Assembly: GCF_046254955.1 (NCBI RefSeq)
Contig: NZ_JBJXRG010000002.1
Location: 62,001-126,000, forward strand
Direction of reading: 5' to 3'
Origin: Qipengyuania_C sp046254955
GTDB lineage: Bacteria; Pseudomonadota; Alphaproteobacteria; Sphingomonadales; Sphingomonadaceae
Length of the DNA stretch: 64,000 bases
A model generated the notes under the pieces. It worked only from the letters and a program-made list of their open reading frames with translations. It did no database searches and was not told the origin of the DNA. Made by a program: the position numbers and the translations under genes. This document shows, piece by piece, positions 37,873 through 47,111 of this stretch. Positions within the stretch are counted from its first letter, which is position 1, and each line of letters opens with the position of its first letter.

Positions 37873-38715
37873 ATGGAACTCGATCTGATAGATGTCTTTG
37901 GCTCGGCCCCGATGCGCGGCAACCAGCTGGGCGTAGTCCATGGTGCGGAATCGATGACTGACGAGCAGATGCTGCGCCTGACGCAGTGGCTTGGTTTCTC
38001 CGAAACGACCTTCCTGCTGCCGCCCACAGATCCTGCGGCGGATTACCGTGTGCGGATATTCTATCCGGCAGGTGAGTTGCCTTTTGCCGGGCACCCAACG
38101 CTGGGATCATGCCATGCCTGGCTGGAATCCGGCGGCCAGCCGATAGGCGATAAAGTGATCGTGCAGGAATGCGGGATTGGCCTCGTCGAGATCCGCAGGA
38201 ATGGAGAAAGGCTGTCGTTTCGCGCGCCGGAGTTGTCGGACTATCGCCCGTTGGACAAAGCTGAACGCGCGAAAGCAGTCGAGCTTTGCGGTGTCAATCC
38301 TGATAGTGTTGTCGAGGCGGTAGACATCAGTAACGGGCCGAACTGGCAGCTGCTGCGCCTGGACTCTGCCGATGCGGTGCTCGCGGCCAATCCCGTTGCA
38401 AAGGCACCTGCCGGAACCGACCTCGGGCTCGCAGGCCCTGTCTCAGGCGGCGAGATCGACTGGGAGATCCGCGCATTCTTCGGCGACCAGAACGGTACCT
38501 TTCGCGAGGATCCTGTCACCGGGAGTTTTAACGCAGGAGTGGCGGTGCACTTGTTCGAAACCGGGCAAGTGGAAGGCAACTATCGTGCGGCTCAGGGCCG
38601 CGAGACCGGCGCGGACGGTTTAATCCATTGTTCACGAGACGAAGACGGGTCGATCTGGATTGGCGGGACCTCCGCCACCGTATCGAGCGGAGCTGCTCTA
38701 CCCCTCTTTGTCTGA
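37873..38715 (+). CDS. PhzF family isomerase-like protein
   Basis: A 280-residue protein of the PhzF/diaminopimelate-epimerase fold. The N-terminal DVFGSAPMRGNQLGVV, the catalytic-type Glu in FSETTFLLP, the PFAGHPTLGSCHAWL block and the C-terminal EDPVTGSFNAGVAVHL are all present. Members isomerise small acidic metabolites. The substrate is unknown and no phenazine genes are nearby. Confidence 0.92.
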   Translation: MELDLIDVFGSAPMRGNQLGVVHGAESMTDEQMLRLTQWLGFSETTFLLPPTDPAADYRVRIFYPAGELPFAGHPTLGSCHAWLESGGQPIGDKVIVQECGIGLVEIRRNGERLSFRAPELSDYRPLDKAERAKAVELCGVNPDSVVEAVDISNGPNWQLLRLDSADAVLAANPVAKAPAGTDLGLAGPVSGGEIDWEIRAFFGDQNGTFREDPVTGSFNAGVAVHLFETGQVEGNYRAAQGRETGADGLIHCSRDEDGSIWIGGTSATVSSGAALPLFV

Positions 38716-38719
38716 ATCG

Positions 38720-38748
38720 AAAAAGGCGCCCACTACCGTGAGCGCCTT
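38720..38748 (-). terminator. Rho-independent terminator, minus strand
   Basis: On the minus strand an 11-bp stem (AAGGCGCTCAC with GTGGGCGCCTT, one G-U pair) and loop GGTA is followed by TTTTT. It lies 26 bp past the stop of the glycine-zipper gene. Confidence 0.85.
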
Positions 38749-38774
38749 CCACGAGGAACTGATCTGTCAGCCTA

Positions 38775-39161
38775 TCAGCGGCATTTGAGGCTGCCGCGAT
38801 CGATTTCGCGTCCGACAATCGCGCCAACTGCACCGCCAAGGATGGCACCCAATGTCTTGTCACCGCGACCGGCCAATTCATGACCGGCGAGTGCACCCAC
38901 CCCGGCGCCGATCACGAGTCCGGTCGTGCCATTATCGCGGCGGCAATAGTACCGACCGTCATCGCCGCGCCACATCCGGCTGCTGCGGGTAATCCTGCGC
39001 GGCTCGTAATAGTAACCACGGTCATCATATATCGCGCGATCCTTGGCTCGCTTTCCATGCGCCGGAGCCCATGGTGGAGGATCTGCTGCTGCCGGGGCGG
39101 CCATGCCGAGCCCTGTCACAGCCATCGTGCCAGCTGCGAATGCCAGTGCGAACTTCTTCAC
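38775..39161 (-). CDS. Glycine-zipper envelope protein
   Basis: A 128-residue protein starting at GTG 39161, which has GAGGAG upstream. An upstream ATG at 39185 would put charged residues before the signal peptide. The signal ends near AAPAAADPPP. The mature part has a Tyr/Arg-rich segment (DDRGYYYEPRRITRSSR) and a C-terminal glycine-zipper region (GLVIGAGVGALAGHELAG...LGAILGGAVGAIVGREI). This resembles Rickettsia 17-kDa/2TM glycine-zipper proteins of the outer membrane. Function is unknown. Confidence 0.83.
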   Translation of the reverse strand: MKKFALAFAAGTMAVTGLGMAAPAAADPPPWAPAHGKRAKDRAIYDDRGYYYEPRRITRSSRMWRGDDGRYYCRRDNGTTGLVIGAGVGALAGHELAGRGDKTLGAILGGAVGAIVGREIDRGSLKCR

Positions 39162-39284
39162 GGGAATTCTCCTCTTCGAAATCATTGGGGCCAGAGCTAT
39201 GTTGCGGACGCAAAACGCCCGATGAACGGGCGTGGTTTCAGCGAAATTAGGGATGGATCGAGCCGCAATTGCGGCGGATTGCGA

Positions 39285-39923
39285 TTATGCGAGGCGCATG
39301 CGGGCACGTTCCCGGTGATTGGGGCTGAGGCGTTCAAGGTTTGCTACCGCCGCGAGGTCCTCATTGGAAGTATCAGGCGCAAATATCGTTTCGAAAACGC
39401 GCGCCACCGACCAATCTTCATGACCCTGCTCGATACGATGCAGCGTATCGCCGGCTTGAGCGACACCTTCTTCCAGCACCCGGAAATACCAACCCGACCG
39501 GCCTGTCTCGATAATCGCTGCGACCATGCCTTTGCGCTGGAAGCGGTGCTCGACCTTCCAGCACGGTTGGCGCGCCTGACTTATCTCAAGAACGGCACTG
39601 CCAAGCTGGAATCGGTCGCCGATGCAGACTTGCTCCTCGTCGATACCGCGCACCGCGAGGTTGCTTCCGAAAGCGCCCGGCTCGGCGAGCAATGCATGGC
39701 CCATCAGCATCCCGGTCCAGAAATCGTGATGATCGAGCGGGTAGAGGTGCACCGCCATTTCAGGCCCGCCGTGAACCTTGCGATCCGCTTGTTCGTCCAC
39801 TTCGAAGCCATCGCGGTTGATGCGCAGCGGCCCGGGCGTTGGATGCTTGGCAATTGCGCTGCGCTCGGCGCCGTTGAATGGCACGGCTAGGCCTGTGCAA
39901 ATCGCTTCTACGCTCCAGTTCAA
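39285..39923 (-). CDS. MOSC-domain protein
   Basis: A protein of about 212 residues of the MOSC (molybdenum cofactor sulfurase C-terminal) family, YiiM-like. NRDGFEVDEQADRKVHGGPEMAVHLYP, FGSNLAVRGI and the Cys-containing SQARQPCWKVEHRF are typical. I chose TTG 39923 because it overlaps the upstream stop as TTGA and has GGAAGGA 6 nt before it. An ATG at 39956 lies inside the methyltransferase gene. Such proteins bind molybdenum cofactor or detoxify N-hydroxylated compounds. Confidence 0.87.
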   Translation of the reverse strand: MNWSVEAICTGLAVPFNGAERSAIAKHPTPGPLRINRDGFEVDEQADRKVHGGPEMAVHLYPLDHHDFWTGMLMGHALLAEPGAFGSNLAVRGIDEEQVCIGDRFQLGSAVLEISQARQPCWKVEHRFQRKGMVAAIIETGRSGWYFRVLEEGVAQAGDTLHRIEQGHEDWSVARVFETIFAPDTSNEDLAAVANLERLSPNHRERARMRLA

Positions 39924-40522
39924 GCGAAGTCCTTCCGCGCCGTCAACGCCAGCCAAATGCGCTGGACCCCGTCGTAGCCGCCGCCGGCTCCCTCTTCGAT
40001 CTCGAGCGAAGCCCAGCTTCCTGCCTTACGATATGTGCTGTCCAGCCAGTCTTTGTCGGGAAAGTTGTAGTAGCGGCCCAGAATGTCCCGCCCGTCGGCG
40101 CTGCCCGCCTTGAAATTGGCGAAGAACCATCCGCCCGGTTTCAGCGCACGGTGGATCCGTTCCAGAACCTCGCCAAGTTCGCTGCGCGGGACGTGCAGTA
40201 GACTGGCATGGGCCCACACGGCGTCATATTCAGCCTCGGCCGCGAGTTCATCGAAGCGCATTTGGCGGCAAGACAGTCCAGTGCGCTGCCTCGCCTTGGT
40301 GACCATGGCGGCGGTGCCATCGGTCGCATCCACGATAAAACCGCGCTCTGCCATATAGGCAGTATCTCGCCCGCCGCCGCAGCCCAATTCAAGGATGAGT
40401 GCCCCCGCATCAAGCAATTTGAGAAAGCCTTCCATGTGCTTGCTCTGGCCCTGCGATCCGCTGGCCGTGTAAACGGGGGCTTCGTTTTCGTAGAAGTCGA
40501 GCGTGGCCTTGTCGCCGTTCAT
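39920..40522 (-). CDS. SAM-dependent class I methyltransferase
   Basis: A 200-residue protein with the SAM motif ILELGCGGGRDTAYM (about 43-57), VDATDGTAAMV as the acidic loop, and the later YDAVWAHASLLHVPRSEL and LKPGGWFFANFK segments of the Rossmann methyltransferase fold. The substrate is unknown. It overlaps rlmN by 4 nt (ATGA) and the MOSC gene by 4 nt (TTGA), giving an rlmN-methyltransferase-MOSC operon. Confidence 0.9.
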   Translation of the reverse strand: MNGDKATLDFYENEAPVYTASGSQGQSKHMEGFLKLLDAGALILELGCGGGRDTAYMAERGFIVDATDGTAAMVTKARQRTGLSCRQMRFDELAAEAEYDAVWAHASLLHVPRSELGEVLERIHRALKPGGWFFANFKAGSADGRDILGRYYNFPDKDWLDSTYRKAGSWASLEIEEGAGGGYDGVQRIWLALTARKDFA

Positions 40523-41757
40523 TCAGCAGCGGCTTTGGCGGCTTCGCGGTCTCTTTCGGCGCGGCTCTTCTTCTGCGCAGTCGTCTTGAGCTGGCCGCAG
40601 GCAGCATCGATGTCGCGGCCTCGCGGGGTCCGAACTGGAGCCGAAATACCGGCCTCGAAGACGAGATTGGAAAATGATCGGATCCGCTCAGGCGTGGAAC
40701 ATTCATACGGCGCGCCGGGCCAGGGATTGAAGGGGATCAGATTGACTTTGGCAGGAAGCTTGAACTGTTTGATCAGGCGAATGAGTTCGCGCGCGTCATC
40801 GTCGCTATCGTTCTTGTCCTTGAGCATCACATATTCGAAGGTGATACGCCGCGCATTGGACGCGCCAGGATAATCGGCGCAGGCCTGCAGCAGTTCTTCG
40901 ATACCGTACTTCTTGTTAATCGGGACGATCTCGTCGCGCACGTCCTTGGTCACCGCGTGAAGCGAAACCGCCAGGTTGACGCCGATCTCTTCACCGCAAC
41001 GCTCCATCATGGGCACAACACCGCTGGTCGACAGGGTGATCCGGCGCTTCGAAAGCGCAAGGCCTTCGCCGTCCATCACCAGCGAAAGCGCATCGCGGAC
41101 ATTCTCGAAATTGTAGAGCGGTTCGCCCATGCCCATCATCACGATATTGGTGAGCAGGCGGCCATCAGCCCTGTATTCGCTCTCGTCGGCTTCCTCGGCA
41201 AAGTCCATCTTGCCTTTGGGCCATTCACCAAGCGCATCGCGCGCCAGCATGACCTGCCCCACGATTTCACCCGGAGTCAGGTTGCGAACGAGCCGCATCG
41301 TGCCCGTGTGGCAAAAGGTGCAGTTGAGCGTGCAGCCGACCTGGCTCGAAACGCACAGCGTCCCGCGATCGGCATCGGGGATGAATACCATCTCGTACTC
41401 ATGCCCGTCGGCAGTTTTGAGCAGCCACTTGCGCGTACCATCGGTTGAATGTTGCGCCTCGACGATATCGGGCCGCGCGATCACGAAACGCTCGGTGAGC
41501 CAAGGCCGCATGGTCTTCGCGATATCGGTCATTTCGCCGAAATCGCTGACACCGCGGTGGTAAATCCAATGATAAACCTGCTTGGCGCGGAGTTTGGCCT
41601 GTTTGGCATCGAGCCCTGCTTCGGCAAATAACTCGCGGATGCGCGCCTTGGGCAGTCCCATCAGGTCGATACGGCCATCCTCGCGCGGCGTGATGTCACG
41701 CGCGACGGGAACGGGATCAATCTGCCCCGGGATCGGCATTAGCTGGGTATCGGCCAT
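40519..41757 (-). CDS. rlmN: Dual-specificity 23S rRNA/tRNA adenine-C2 methyltransferase
   Basis: A 412-residue radical SAM enzyme. The cluster motif CTLNCTFC follows VSSQVG; GEPLYNFENV, SKRRITLSTSGVVP and NLAVSLHAV are family blocks; the methyl-carrying Cys is near the C-terminus in IDAACGQL. It methylates A2503 of 23S rRNA and A37 of some tRNAs. The Lys/Arg/Glu/Ala-rich C-terminal tail is a common extension. Confidence 0.96.
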   Translation of the reverse strand: MADTQLMPIPGQIDPVPVARDITPREDGRIDLMGLPKARIRELFAEAGLDAKQAKLRAKQVYHWIYHRGVSDFGEMTDIAKTMRPWLTERFVIARPDIVEAQHSTDGTRKWLLKTADGHEYEMVFIPDADRGTLCVSSQVGCTLNCTFCHTGTMRLVRNLTPGEIVGQVMLARDALGEWPKGKMDFAEEADESEYRADGRLLTNIVMMGMGEPLYNFENVRDALSLVMDGEGLALSKRRITLSTSGVVPMMERCGEEIGVNLAVSLHAVTKDVRDEIVPINKKYGIEELLQACADYPGASNARRITFEYVMLKDKNDSDDDARELIRLIKQFKLPAKVNLIPFNPWPGAPYECSTPERIRSFSNLVFEAGISAPVRTPRGRDIDAACGQLKTTAQKKSRAERDREAAKAAAE

Positions 41758-41790
41758 GGGCGGCCATATAGGGGGAGGAATGCGAAAAGC

Positions 41791-42294
41791 CTAGCGGCTG
41801 CTGTTACGGCTTCTTGCACAGGCGACCGTTGCTGCGTCCAGCGCGCTGGCAACGCCAGCCAGTCGATAGCGATCTGAGAACACGCGTCCGGTGCGATCGC
41901 GGGCGCGAACGGTCATTGTATTGGCCGAGCGCATTGCTGCCACAATCGCCGCATCCATTGCCGGATCCCGCGCCCAGGCATCGCCGCCGCCTGCTGCCAG
42001 CGAGAAGCGCCGTGACCCGACTGACAGGGTCACCGCGCTCCGCTCGGCGATCGGCCGGGAGAGTCGGAAATGCACTTGCCCGCGCACTTGCCGCAGGGGC
42101 CATGTGCCGACCGAGGCGAAAGCTTCGTAGTCGGGCTGTTCCACGGTTTCGAACGGCTTCGAGATGGCGTAGCAGCGCGGAGTTGCGGCATCCCTGAAAG
42201 CACCCCAATCGGAAAACACGCCGAGGCTGTCGCGCGCTGCGAGAGGTGCGGCACACAAAGCCGCCAAAGTACCAATGAGCGCGAAGATTTTCAC
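41791..42294 (-). CDS. IalB-like (invasion-associated locus B) secreted protein
   Basis: A 167-residue protein with a signal peptide (MKIFALIGTLAALCAAPLAA). The mature start SLGVFSDWGAFRDAATPRCYAISKP resembles the IalB family, where a SDW...C pattern opens the domain. Two cysteines (in PRCYA and TVACAR) could form a disulfide. In many alphaproteobacteria these are general envelope proteins not tied to virulence. It lies 33 bp upstream of rlmN on the same strand. Confidence 0.78.
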   Translation of the reverse strand: MKIFALIGTLAALCAAPLAARDSLGVFSDWGAFRDAATPRCYAISKPFETVEQPDYEAFASVGTWPLRQVRGQVHFRLSRPIAERSAVTLSVGSRRFSLAAGGGDAWARDPAMDAAIVAAMRSANTMTVRARDRTGRVFSDRYRLAGVASALDAATVACARSRNSSR

Positions 42295-42395
42295 CGCGTC
42301 GTGCTAGCAACCATGCGGAGATAGGCAAGTCGCAAAAACTGATCAGAAAATCGACATTCAGCGAGCATCGGTAGGTCGCCGATCAAACGCATCGA

Positions 42396-44348
42396 TTAGC
42401 GCAAATAATGCCTCACGTCGCGTTCGTAAGAGCGTGATTTGTCGGGATGCATATTGGCGTAGGTCACGGCGTTACCGATCACGCGCATTACGTAGTAGCG
42501 CGTTTCGAAATTAGCAGGGATCCGTTCGATCCATTGCGGCCAGTCGATCGCGCCCGTGCGCGGATCACCGTTGAGCCGGAGCCACTGGCTCACGCGCCCC
42601 GGGCCCGCGTTGTAGGCTGCGATCGCGAGCGGATATGACCCGCCATAGCGGTCCATCAGCCGCGCAAAATGCGCATCGCCCAAGCGGATATTATAGGACG
42701 GATCTGCTGTGAGAGAGGCGGACATGTACTGCACGCCGATCTTGCCGGCTTCCTCGCGTGCTGTTCCCGGCATCAATTGCATCATCCCGCGTGCACCGGC
42801 ATGGCTAACGCGGTTGCGATCGAATTCACTTTCTTGCCGGGCGATAGCATGGACCATGGTCCAATTTGCTCCACCGTGTGTCCTCGTGGTGGGAAAGCCG
42901 AGGCGCTCGAATCCGTCGAGACCATGCTCGCCAGCGCTCATGCCAGCCACGACTTCGAACTCCTGCAGCCCCGTTTCACGCGCAAGATCGGCGACCATCC
43001 GCATTTCGGCAGGGGTCTTGGCATTGTCGGCGATCGCTTCGAACAAGGCGCGTTCGGTGCGCCAGTCCCGCCGCGTCCTGGCCACTGCGCGCAATGCTTC
43101 GACCGCCGGCTGCGCATCGAATTCGGCACGCTGGTCTGGAGTGATCTCTAATGCGGGTAGGGGCGCGAACTCGGGCATCGGACGGCCCAGCTCGGCAATC
43201 GCCAGCTGACCGTAGTAATATTCGGGATGTGCGGCAGCGAGCTCGAAATAGCGCGTGGCTTCGTTGGTATTGCGCGCGCGCCCAGCAGCCTTTCCGGCCC
43301 AGTAGAAACCCTTCGAACGAGTGAGCGGTGTCTTCGCGCTGGTGCCGTAGCGATAGAACAATGGTGCTGCGGCCGCACCGTCGCCCAAGGTCCAGAGAGC
43401 TTTCGTCCCTCCCAGCCACATCAGATCGGTCATCTTGTCGCGCAGGACAAAGCTGCCCTCGGACACATCGAATCCGGGCCCAAACAGATCGTCCGTCTTA
43501 CTGGCAATCTGCACGGCCTGACGCGAGCCTGCTGCCTTTGCGACGCGCAGAGCGAGCGAAACGAAGTCTTCCGCGTTGTGCGGCAAGGTTTCGAACGCGG
43601 GACGATTGGCTAATAAGTTGATGGCTGCTGGCAAGTTACCTTTGCGCTGATAGAATTGCGCGAGATTGTAGACGTAGCCCGGATCGGTGCGAGACAAGCC
43701 AGCTCGCTCGCTGGCTGAACCGGAAAGCAATGCGAGCCGAGCCATCGCTTCCGGCCGAGCGCTTGCGGAAATCAGCGCGCTTTGTCGCTGTGCCGCTTCG
43801 AGGTTGCCCTGCCACAGCAATGCATCCATCCGCGCGTCATGGTCCGCTTCGGTGAAGCGGGCGCCGAACATGCCTGTCATGTACGCTTCGGCCGGGCCCG
43901 ACATGGATCCGCCGCGCCAGGATTCTCGCGCAAGCTCGAAAGCGTCCTGGTGTTGCATGCCCGACAAGGCGAGCGCGTAGCGTGCTTTTGCCGAATTGGT
44001 GAGCGGAGGATACTGCTCGAAGAATGCCACAAGTTCAGCCGAGGAGATTGGCTCATTGTCGAGCGACTCCTCTGCCCTCACACGAAGCAACGTCTCTTTC
44101 GGATACCCCGGATAAGCGAGCAAGAAACCGGCATAGGCTCCAAACCCGGCAGACTTGTTGGCAGATTCGGTCAGCCACTCCCATTGGTTGATGGCGAGAT
44201 CGGTTCGGGTGGGTGCACGCGCGACGAGGCTGGCCCGGGCACGGTCTTCAACCGATACCGATTGCGCCGAAATGGGCGCAGAAGCTGGCAATACGGTGGT
44301 TGCCAATCCGGCGGCGATAATCAGGGCTTTGCGGTCCATGCTGGACAT
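42396..44348 (-). CDS. slt: Soluble lytic murein transglycosylase (Slt-type)
   Basis: A 650-residue periplasmic protein. The start at 44348 (MSSMDRKALIIAAGL) opens a signal peptide ending near ISAQS; more upstream in-frame sequence is Arg/Ser-rich. The long N-terminal helical repeat region (about 40-430) forms the superhelical body. The catalytic domain (about 480-620) has the Glu in ARQESEFDRNRVSHAGARGMMQLMPGTA and the NIRLGDAHF and AIAAYNAGPGRVSQWL motifs of GH23. It cleaves peptidoglycan to anhydromuropeptides. Divergent from dapA. Confidence 0.93.
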   Translation of the reverse strand: MSSMDRKALIIAAGLATTVLPASAPISAQSVSVEDRARASLVARAPTRTDLAINQWEWLTESANKSAGFGAYAGFLLAYPGYPKETLLRVRAEESLDNEPISSAELVAFFEQYPPLTNSAKARYALALSGMQHQDAFELARESWRGGSMSGPAEAYMTGMFGARFTEADHDARMDALLWQGNLEAAQRQSALISASARPEAMARLALLSGSASERAGLSRTDPGYVYNLAQFYQRKGNLPAAINLLANRPAFETLPHNAEDFVSLALRVAKAAGSRQAVQIASKTDDLFGPGFDVSEGSFVLRDKMTDLMWLGGTKALWTLGDGAAAAPLFYRYGTSAKTPLTRSKGFYWAGKAAGRARNTNEATRYFELAAAHPEYYYGQLAIAELGRPMPEFAPLPALEITPDQRAEFDAQPAVEALRAVARTRRDWRTERALFEAIADNAKTPAEMRMVADLARETGLQEFEVVAGMSAGEHGLDGFERLGFPTTRTHGGANWTMVHAIARQESEFDRNRVSHAGARGMMQLMPGTAREEAGKIGVQYMSASLTADPSYNIRLGDAHFARLMDRYGGSYPLAIAAYNAGPGRVSQWLRLNGDPRTGAIDWPQWIERIPANFETRYYVMRVIGNAVTYANMHPDKSRSYERDVRHYLR

Positions 44349-44449
44349 TATGAGGGCCTGCTCCTTATCAGGGCGTGAATAACGCCTGCGGTTTTGGCAT
44401 TTTTCGTTGAATCGCAGGACTCTAATAGCACAACGCAGAGGCTTCGAAA

Positions 44450-45331
44450 ATGTTCTCCGGATCGATTCCCGCACTTGCGACACCTTTTCGCGACGGAAAG
44501 TTCGACGAGGCTGCTTTTCGCAAGCTGATCGACTGGCAGATCGCGAATGGGAGCAATGCGCTTGTCCCATGTGGGACGACTGGCGAAGCCTCAACCTTGT
44601 CCAATGAAGAACACCACCGGGTGATCGAAGTCTGTGTTGATCAGACGGCGGGACGGGTGCCGATCATCGCCGGATGCGGATCCAACGATACGCAAAATGC
44701 CCTGATGCACATGCAGTTTTGCGAAGAGGCCGGGGTCGCTGCAGGCCTCTGTGTTGCGCCTTACTACAACCGTCCCAGCCAATCTGGATTGATTGCACAT
44801 TTCAGCTACCTGGCTGAGAATTCGACCTTGCCAATCGTCCTGTACAACGTGCCGTCTCGCACGGTAACGGATATAAAGGACGAGACTGTTGTCGAATTGG
44901 TCAAGCGTTATCCTGAGCGAATTGTGGCGATCAAGGATGCCAGCGGAGACCTCTCGCGTGTGGCAGACCACCGAATGGGGCTCTCGAAAGATTTTTGCCA
45001 ATTGTCAGGAAATGACGAACTGTGGCTGCCCCATGCTGCAGCAGGGGGCAGGGGAGCTATTTCCGTCACCGCCAATGTCGCGCCGGCGCTATGCGCGGAA
45101 TTCCATGAGGCGATCTCGGCGAACGATCTGAAGCGCGCGCGCGAGCTCAACGATAGACTTTTCCCGCTCCACTACGCGATGTTCTCCGACGCGAGCCCGG
45201 CACCCGTGAAATATGCACTCAGCCAGGTGCATGACTGGTTTGCCGAGGACGTGCGTCTGCCGCTGTGCAATGCCAGTGATGAGGCACGCGCAGAAGTCGA
45301 TAAGGCGTTGGAACACGCAGGCTTAAGCTAA
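44450..45331 (+). CDS. dapA: 4-hydroxy-tetrahydrodipicolinate synthase
   Basis: A 293-residue class I aldolase of the lysine/diaminopimelate pathway, condensing pyruvate with aspartate semialdehyde. PCGTTGEASTLSNEEH is the substrate-loop signature, VLYNVPSRT contains the catalytic Tyr, and the Schiff-base lysine is in RIVAIKDASGDLSR. Length is normal. The gene is divergent from the lytic transglycosylase. Confidence 0.96.
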   Translation: MFSGSIPALATPFRDGKFDEAAFRKLIDWQIANGSNALVPCGTTGEASTLSNEEHHRVIEVCVDQTAGRVPIIAGCGSNDTQNALMHMQFCEEAGVAAGLCVAPYYNRPSQSGLIAHFSYLAENSTLPIVLYNVPSRTVTDIKDETVVELVKRYPERIVAIKDASGDLSRVADHRMGLSKDFCQLSGNDELWLPHAAAGGRGAISVTANVAPALCAEFHEAISANDLKRARELNDRLFPLHYAMFSDASPAPVKYALSQVHDWFAEDVRLPLCNASDEARAEVDKALEHAGLS

Positions 45332-45364
45332 CAGGTACGTAAACTAGAAAGTACGGAGGCGGGA

Positions 45365-46381
45365 TTGGGAGCTCAGCGAATAGAGATATTCCTCCCCGAA
45401 AATGAGTTTCTTCGCCTTGAGGAGATCGTCGCACTTCATTGCCGCCGATACTGGCGAGAAGACGTGCCGGGAGAGAACGAGAAGCTCACCTGCCTCGTAC
45501 AGCAGCGCTATACGGAACGACTGCTGGACGATATCGAGACGGCATTCGGGGACTATCCTAGTCTTGCAGTTATCGTCTCGCCGATCGAGGCCTCGATACC
45601 GCCAATCATTGAAGACGAAACTTCGGAATTACCTGGCAGGCATCCGGCGAGGCCCCGCACAGCCCTTGAGCGTTGGTTCACGAGAGATCGGCTGAGTACA
45701 GACGAGTTATACAGTGACATTGAAGAATCGCTGCGGGTTCGACCCAGCTATGTGGCGACAGTCTTGCTCTCTTCATTGATCGCGGGCCTTGGCATGCGCA
45801 GCGGTCAGGTTGCGGTTGTCATAGGGGCTATGGTTATTGCGCCGTTGCTGGGCCCGACTATGGGCCTGGCAATGGCGGCGACTGTGGGCGACAGCAAGCT
45901 CGCTCGTCGCGCATTGGCCACTCTCGCAATAGGCACCGTTTTGGGGGTAATTGCCGGTGCTTTGGTTGGTTTCGCCGTGGATATCGATCCCACAGTATCC
46001 GAATTGCGCAATCGCACCTTTGTTCAGCCCGCCGATATCGCGCTGGCGCTTGCATGTGGTGCGGCTGGGGTGCTGGCTTTCAGTCGCGGCACGTCACTTG
46101 CACTGGTCGGCGTAATGATCGCCGTAGCGCTTGTCCCTCCTCTTGCTGCGAGCGGAATATTTATCGCTCAAGGTGACAGCGATCTTGCGGTTGGGGCGGC
46201 CTACCTGTTCTTCACCAACCTCGTCTGCGTCAATGTTGCCGGAATCGGCACATTTCTGCTGCAGGGTTTGCCGCCCAGGAGCTGGCGCATTACCGGGGGC
46301 ATCTTGGTAGTTTGGCTTCTACTGCTTGCGTTGCTCGCAACGGCGCTGTTTGGGACGTTCAGGTTCGGCTTCCTGAGATAA
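45365..46381 (+). CDS. DUF389 family membrane protein
   Basis: A 338-residue protein. A soluble N-terminal region (about 1-110) precedes LSTDELYSDIEESLRVRPSYVATVLLSSLIAGLGM and six hydrophobic helices, the layout of DUF389 (TIGR00341-type) proteins. The block GAMVIAPLLGPTMGLAMA is typical. The start is TTG at 45365, with GGAGG 6-7 nt upstream. Transport or lipid functions have been proposed for relatives, but none is established. It follows dapA by 33 nt and could be co-transcribed. Confidence 0.87.
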   Translation: MGAQRIEIFLPENEFLRLEEIVALHCRRYWREDVPGENEKLTCLVQQRYTERLLDDIETAFGDYPSLAVIVSPIEASIPPIIEDETSELPGRHPARPRTALERWFTRDRLSTDELYSDIEESLRVRPSYVATVLLSSLIAGLGMRSGQVAVVIGAMVIAPLLGPTMGLAMAATVGDSKLARRALATLAIGTVLGVIAGALVGFAVDIDPTVSELRNRTFVQPADIALALACGAAGVLAFSRGTSLALVGVMIAVALVPPLAASGIFIAQGDSDLAVGAAYLFFTNLVCVNVAGIGTFLLQGLPPRSWRITGGILVVWLLLLALLATALFGTFRFGFLR

Positions 46382-46499
46382 CTCTTGCGATTTTCGTCGT
46401 ACGAGAGACGACGCAAAGTGACGATTTTGCACCAGATGCCCTTTCGTGGCCCTTGGAAGGGCTTTGCATCGCGTACGCCAACGCCTACATCGCGCCGCC

Positions 46500-46982
46500 A
46501 TGGCACGCCCCAAACCTCCCACATTCGATAAGCAGAAAGTCGTCGCCGAGAACCGGCGCGCGCGGTTCGACTACGAGATCGACGAGAAGTTCGAGGCGGG
46601 TATCGCTCTGACTGGCACCGAGGTGAAAGCGCTGCGCGCGGGTGAAGGGGGGATTGCCGAAAGCTATGCTGAGGTCCGCGATGGCGAAGTGTGGCTGATC
46701 AATTCGAACATTCCCGAATTCAGCCATGGTAACCGGCATAACCACCTTCCCAAGCGACCCCGCAAGCTCATGCTTCACGGGCGCGAAATCTCGCGGCTGA
46801 CCGGTGCTGTTGAGCGCAAGGGCATGACGCTTGTGCCGATGTCGATCTATTTTAACGCGCGCGGCAAGGCGAAAGTCGAGCTCGCGCTCGCCAAGGGGCG
46901 GCAATCGCGCGACAAGCGTGAGTATATCAAGGATCGGGACTGGAAACGCGACAAGGCTCGTATCATGCGCGACAAGGGATAA
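46500..46982 (+). CDS. smpB: SsrA-binding protein
   Basis: A 160-residue tmRNA-binding protein needed for trans-translation. The core RARFDYEIDEKFEAGIALTGTEVKALRAG, followed by YAEVRDGEVWLINSNIPEF and the basic C-terminal tail (GRQSRDKREYIKDRDWKRDKARIMR), matches SmpB. The start at 46500 fits family starts; upstream sequence in frame is not homologous in character. The tmRNA gene itself is not seen in the window. Confidence 0.96.
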   Translation: MARPKPPTFDKQKVVAENRRARFDYEIDEKFEAGIALTGTEVKALRAGEGGIAESYAEVRDGEVWLINSNIPEFSHGNRHNHLPKRPRKLMLHGREISRLTGAVERKGMTLVPMSIYFNARGKAKVELALAKGRQSRDKREYIKDRDWKRDKARIMRDKG

Positions 46983-47111
46983 TGCGCTCAGGTTCTGTGC
47001 ATAGATAACAGCGAGAATTGGGCGTTGGGCGATACTGGTAACCCGACCGTCGGAAACTGCGGCGCACCCCTTGCGAATTGCCCTCCGAATCTCCACACCA
47101 AATAGGCGCCC